7,319 nucleotides of DNA from Tannerella sp. (GTDB taxonomy: Bacteria > Bacteroidota > Bacteroidia > Bacteroidales > Tannerellaceae), in the NCBI GenBank assembly GCA_031260095.1, contig JAIRKN010000005.1, forward strand, positions 1-7,319. The letters are read 5' to 3'. Made by a program: the position numbers and the translations under genes. How positions within the stretch are numbered: the stretch's first letter is position 1; every line of letters starts with the position of its first letter. Below, one piece after another: positions 6,139 through 7,319 of the stretch. Below the pieces are notes generated by a model. That model saw only the letters and a program-made list of their open reading frames with translations, made no database searches and was not told the DNA's origin.

Positions 6139-7319
6139 TTAATTCATTTCCTTATACAACAAATCCAGTCCGTCTCGAACGATTTTCTGTATCTCAATTT
6201 TTGAGGTATCCACGAACTCACACAATGCAAAATCTTCCGGTGCCACTTCATATATGCCCAGATTTTCCATCTTGTCGATATCAAACGCAATGATCGCTTT
6301 CAGCAAATATTCCGGTAATATATCCATCGGGAATACTTTGTCATATTCATTCGACATGATCATCGCACGTTTTCCTCCGCGTATCCGTGCATCAAGTACA
6401 TACTCTTTATTCTTCCCCGACAACCAACTGAGATAGGTATGGCTCACACTGAATTTTCCGAATCCGGGAGTAGCCCATCCTAAGAACTCGTCGACGTCAT
6501 CTCCTTCCGGTATTGCGGTCAACTGATGATCATAGGCCCCAAGAAAATCTTCCGGACGAACTTTCGTCCCGGTCAACACATTTCCACTTATCAGACGCAC
6601 ATGTCCTTCCGACACGTTCCCATTCACGATACTGCTTATGCTACATCCGCTTATTACCTTTGTATAGCCGCACTTCCCGAACTCAGGGCCTGTCAATGCG
6701 ATAACTTTCGTAAAATCAATTTTCTTTTCTTTCAGCATACGTCCGATCACAAGAACGTCGGCCGCATGAAGTGTCCAGACCGTTTCGCCTTTATTCACCG
6801 GTTTGATATGGTTGATCATAACGCCGGCGTTTCCTGCAGGATGCGGGCCGGAAAGTTCTACGACTTCCACATCTTTCATTTCACACAATGGCGATCCTTG
6901 CACGACCCCAAAATATACTTTCCCGCCGGTAAGCCCGGACAATGCACTTAATCCGACCTGTAAAGCGGCTTCCTGACCTTTTACAACAAAATCAAAATCC
7001 GGCGCTAATGGAGCGGTATTATATGCCGTCACAAAAATATCGCGCGGAGTATCCCACGGATTCGCAATGCGATCATAGGGGCGTTGCTTTATGTAAGGCC
7101 ACATACCCGTTGCCAGTAAAAGTGACTTTAAGCCTTCCGCATCATACGAAGAAATATCTTTTATATCAATAGGCTCGTATTCCGTCTGTCCATCCGGTCT
7201 TATAGTAATACTCAAAATCTTACGCTTTTCACCACGATTCACACCCGTGATAACTCCGCTGACCGGCGACACAAATTTTATTTCCGGACGACTCTTGTCT
7301 ATCATCAGCGGAGTGCCGG
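6139..7319 (-). CDS. nqrA: Na+-translocating NADH:quinone reductase subunit A (5'-partial)
   Basis: NqrA is the peripheral, cytoplasmic-side subunit of Na+-NQR, attached to NqrB near the quinone site; it carries no transmembrane helix and none is seen here. The reading frame stays open to the right edge: the codons before the internal Met at 7305 read G-T-P-L, continuing into MIDKSRPEIKFVSPVSGV, which is the middle of the family's N-terminal lipoyl-like fold. The Met at 7305 is therefore not the start. About 392 residues are present against roughly 450 usual, so some 55-60 N-terminal residues lie outside the window. Family-like segments include WPYIKQRPYDRIANP, FVVKGQEAALQVGL, VVELSGPHPAGNAGVMINHI, ALTGPEFGKCGY and FLGWATPGFGKFSVSHTYLS. 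The stop is TAA at 6141-6139, 18 bp before nqrB. It is probably the first gene of the operon, with the promoter out of view. Identification is firm; only the 5' end is missing. Confidence 0.96.
   Translation of the reverse strand, partial: GTPLMIDKSRPEIKFVSPVSGVITGVNRGEKRKILSITIRPDGQTEYEPIDIKDISSYDAEGLKSLLLATGMWPYIKQRPYDRIANPWDTPRDIFVTAYNTAPLAPDFDFVVKGQEAALQVGLSALSGLTGGKVYFGVVQGSPLCEMKDVEVVELSGPHPAGNAGVMINHIKPVNKGETVWTLHAADVLVIGRMLKEKKIDFTKVIALTGPEFGKCGYTKVISGCSISSIVNGNVSEGHVRLISGNVLTGTKVRPEDFLGAYDHQLTAIPEGDDVDEFLGWATPGFGKFSVSHTYLSWLSGKNKEYVLDARIRGGKRAMIMSNEYDKVFPMDILPEYLLKAIIAFDIDKMENLGIYEVAPEDFALCEFVDTSKIEIQKIVRDGLDLLYKEMN

Noticed and set aside
6526..6951. A 141-codon plus-strand open frame opposite nqrA
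   Set aside because: It lies wholly within the conserved nqrA frame and its product has no family features.
17..7319. An Rnf complex instead of Na+-NQR
   Set aside because: Several subunits are related between the two, but NqrA and an NqrF with the fused ferredoxin-reductase architecture are present, and RnfB/RnfC polyferredoxin proteins are absent.
1..7319. CRISPR arrays, tRNA/rRNA genes, insertion sequences or a transposase
   Set aside because: No spaced repeats, cloverleaf-like sequence, transposase motif or terminal inverted repeats were seen on either strand; the window is almost wholly protein-coding.

Overview
The window holds most of one operon for the Na+-translocating NADH:quinone oxidoreductase (Na+-NQR). 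All genes are on the minus strand, so the operon reads from the right edge (7319) to the left (17). The protein sequences look like the Bacteroidetes type of NQR. The NqrF middle region (YLPAWKQYG, RAYSMANYP) and the NqrB start (MKALRKFLNK...KPNFEEGGK) match what I remember from Bacteroides-like organisms. The weak or absent Shine-Dalgarno sites also fit that phylum. My best guess is a member of the order Bacteroidales. I cannot name a genus from the sequence.

Layout in transcription order: nqrA (7319-6139, N-terminus cut off by the window edge), nqrB (6120-4912), a non-NQR lipoprotein gene (4894-3332), nqrC (3296-2616), nqrD (2609-1977), nqrE (1948-1331) and nqrF (1303-17). Gaps are 18, 17, 35, 6, 28 and 27 bp, so this is probably one transcript. 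No gene-free stretch exceeds 35 bp. The operon promoter would lie to the right of the window. I see no terminator in the 16 bases left of nqrF.

The six Nqr proteins form an inner-membrane complex that oxidises NADH, reduces quinone and pumps Na+. Electrons enter at NqrF (FAD and a 2Fe-2S cluster). They pass an iron centre held by cysteines of NqrD and NqrE, then a covalent FMN on NqrC and one on NqrB, and reach the quinone. All these cofactor residues are visible and intact: NqrF Cys75/81/84/116, NqrD Cys30/113, NqrE Cys26/126, NqrC Thr201 and NqrB Thr220. The enzyme is predicted to be functional.

The one real surprise is the 520-residue predicted lipoprotein between nqrB and nqrC. It has carboxypeptidase-regulatory-like beta-sandwich domains around a domain resembling those of CILP/FAM171-type proteins, and a C-terminal region of about 160 residues that I do not recognise. 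Its body is clearly more GC-rich than the nqr genes in sampled stretches. An 11-bp near-identical direct repeat lies close to both of its ends. It looks like a later arrival that kept the operon reading direction and tight spacing. Whether it serves NQR or merely shares its transcript is open.
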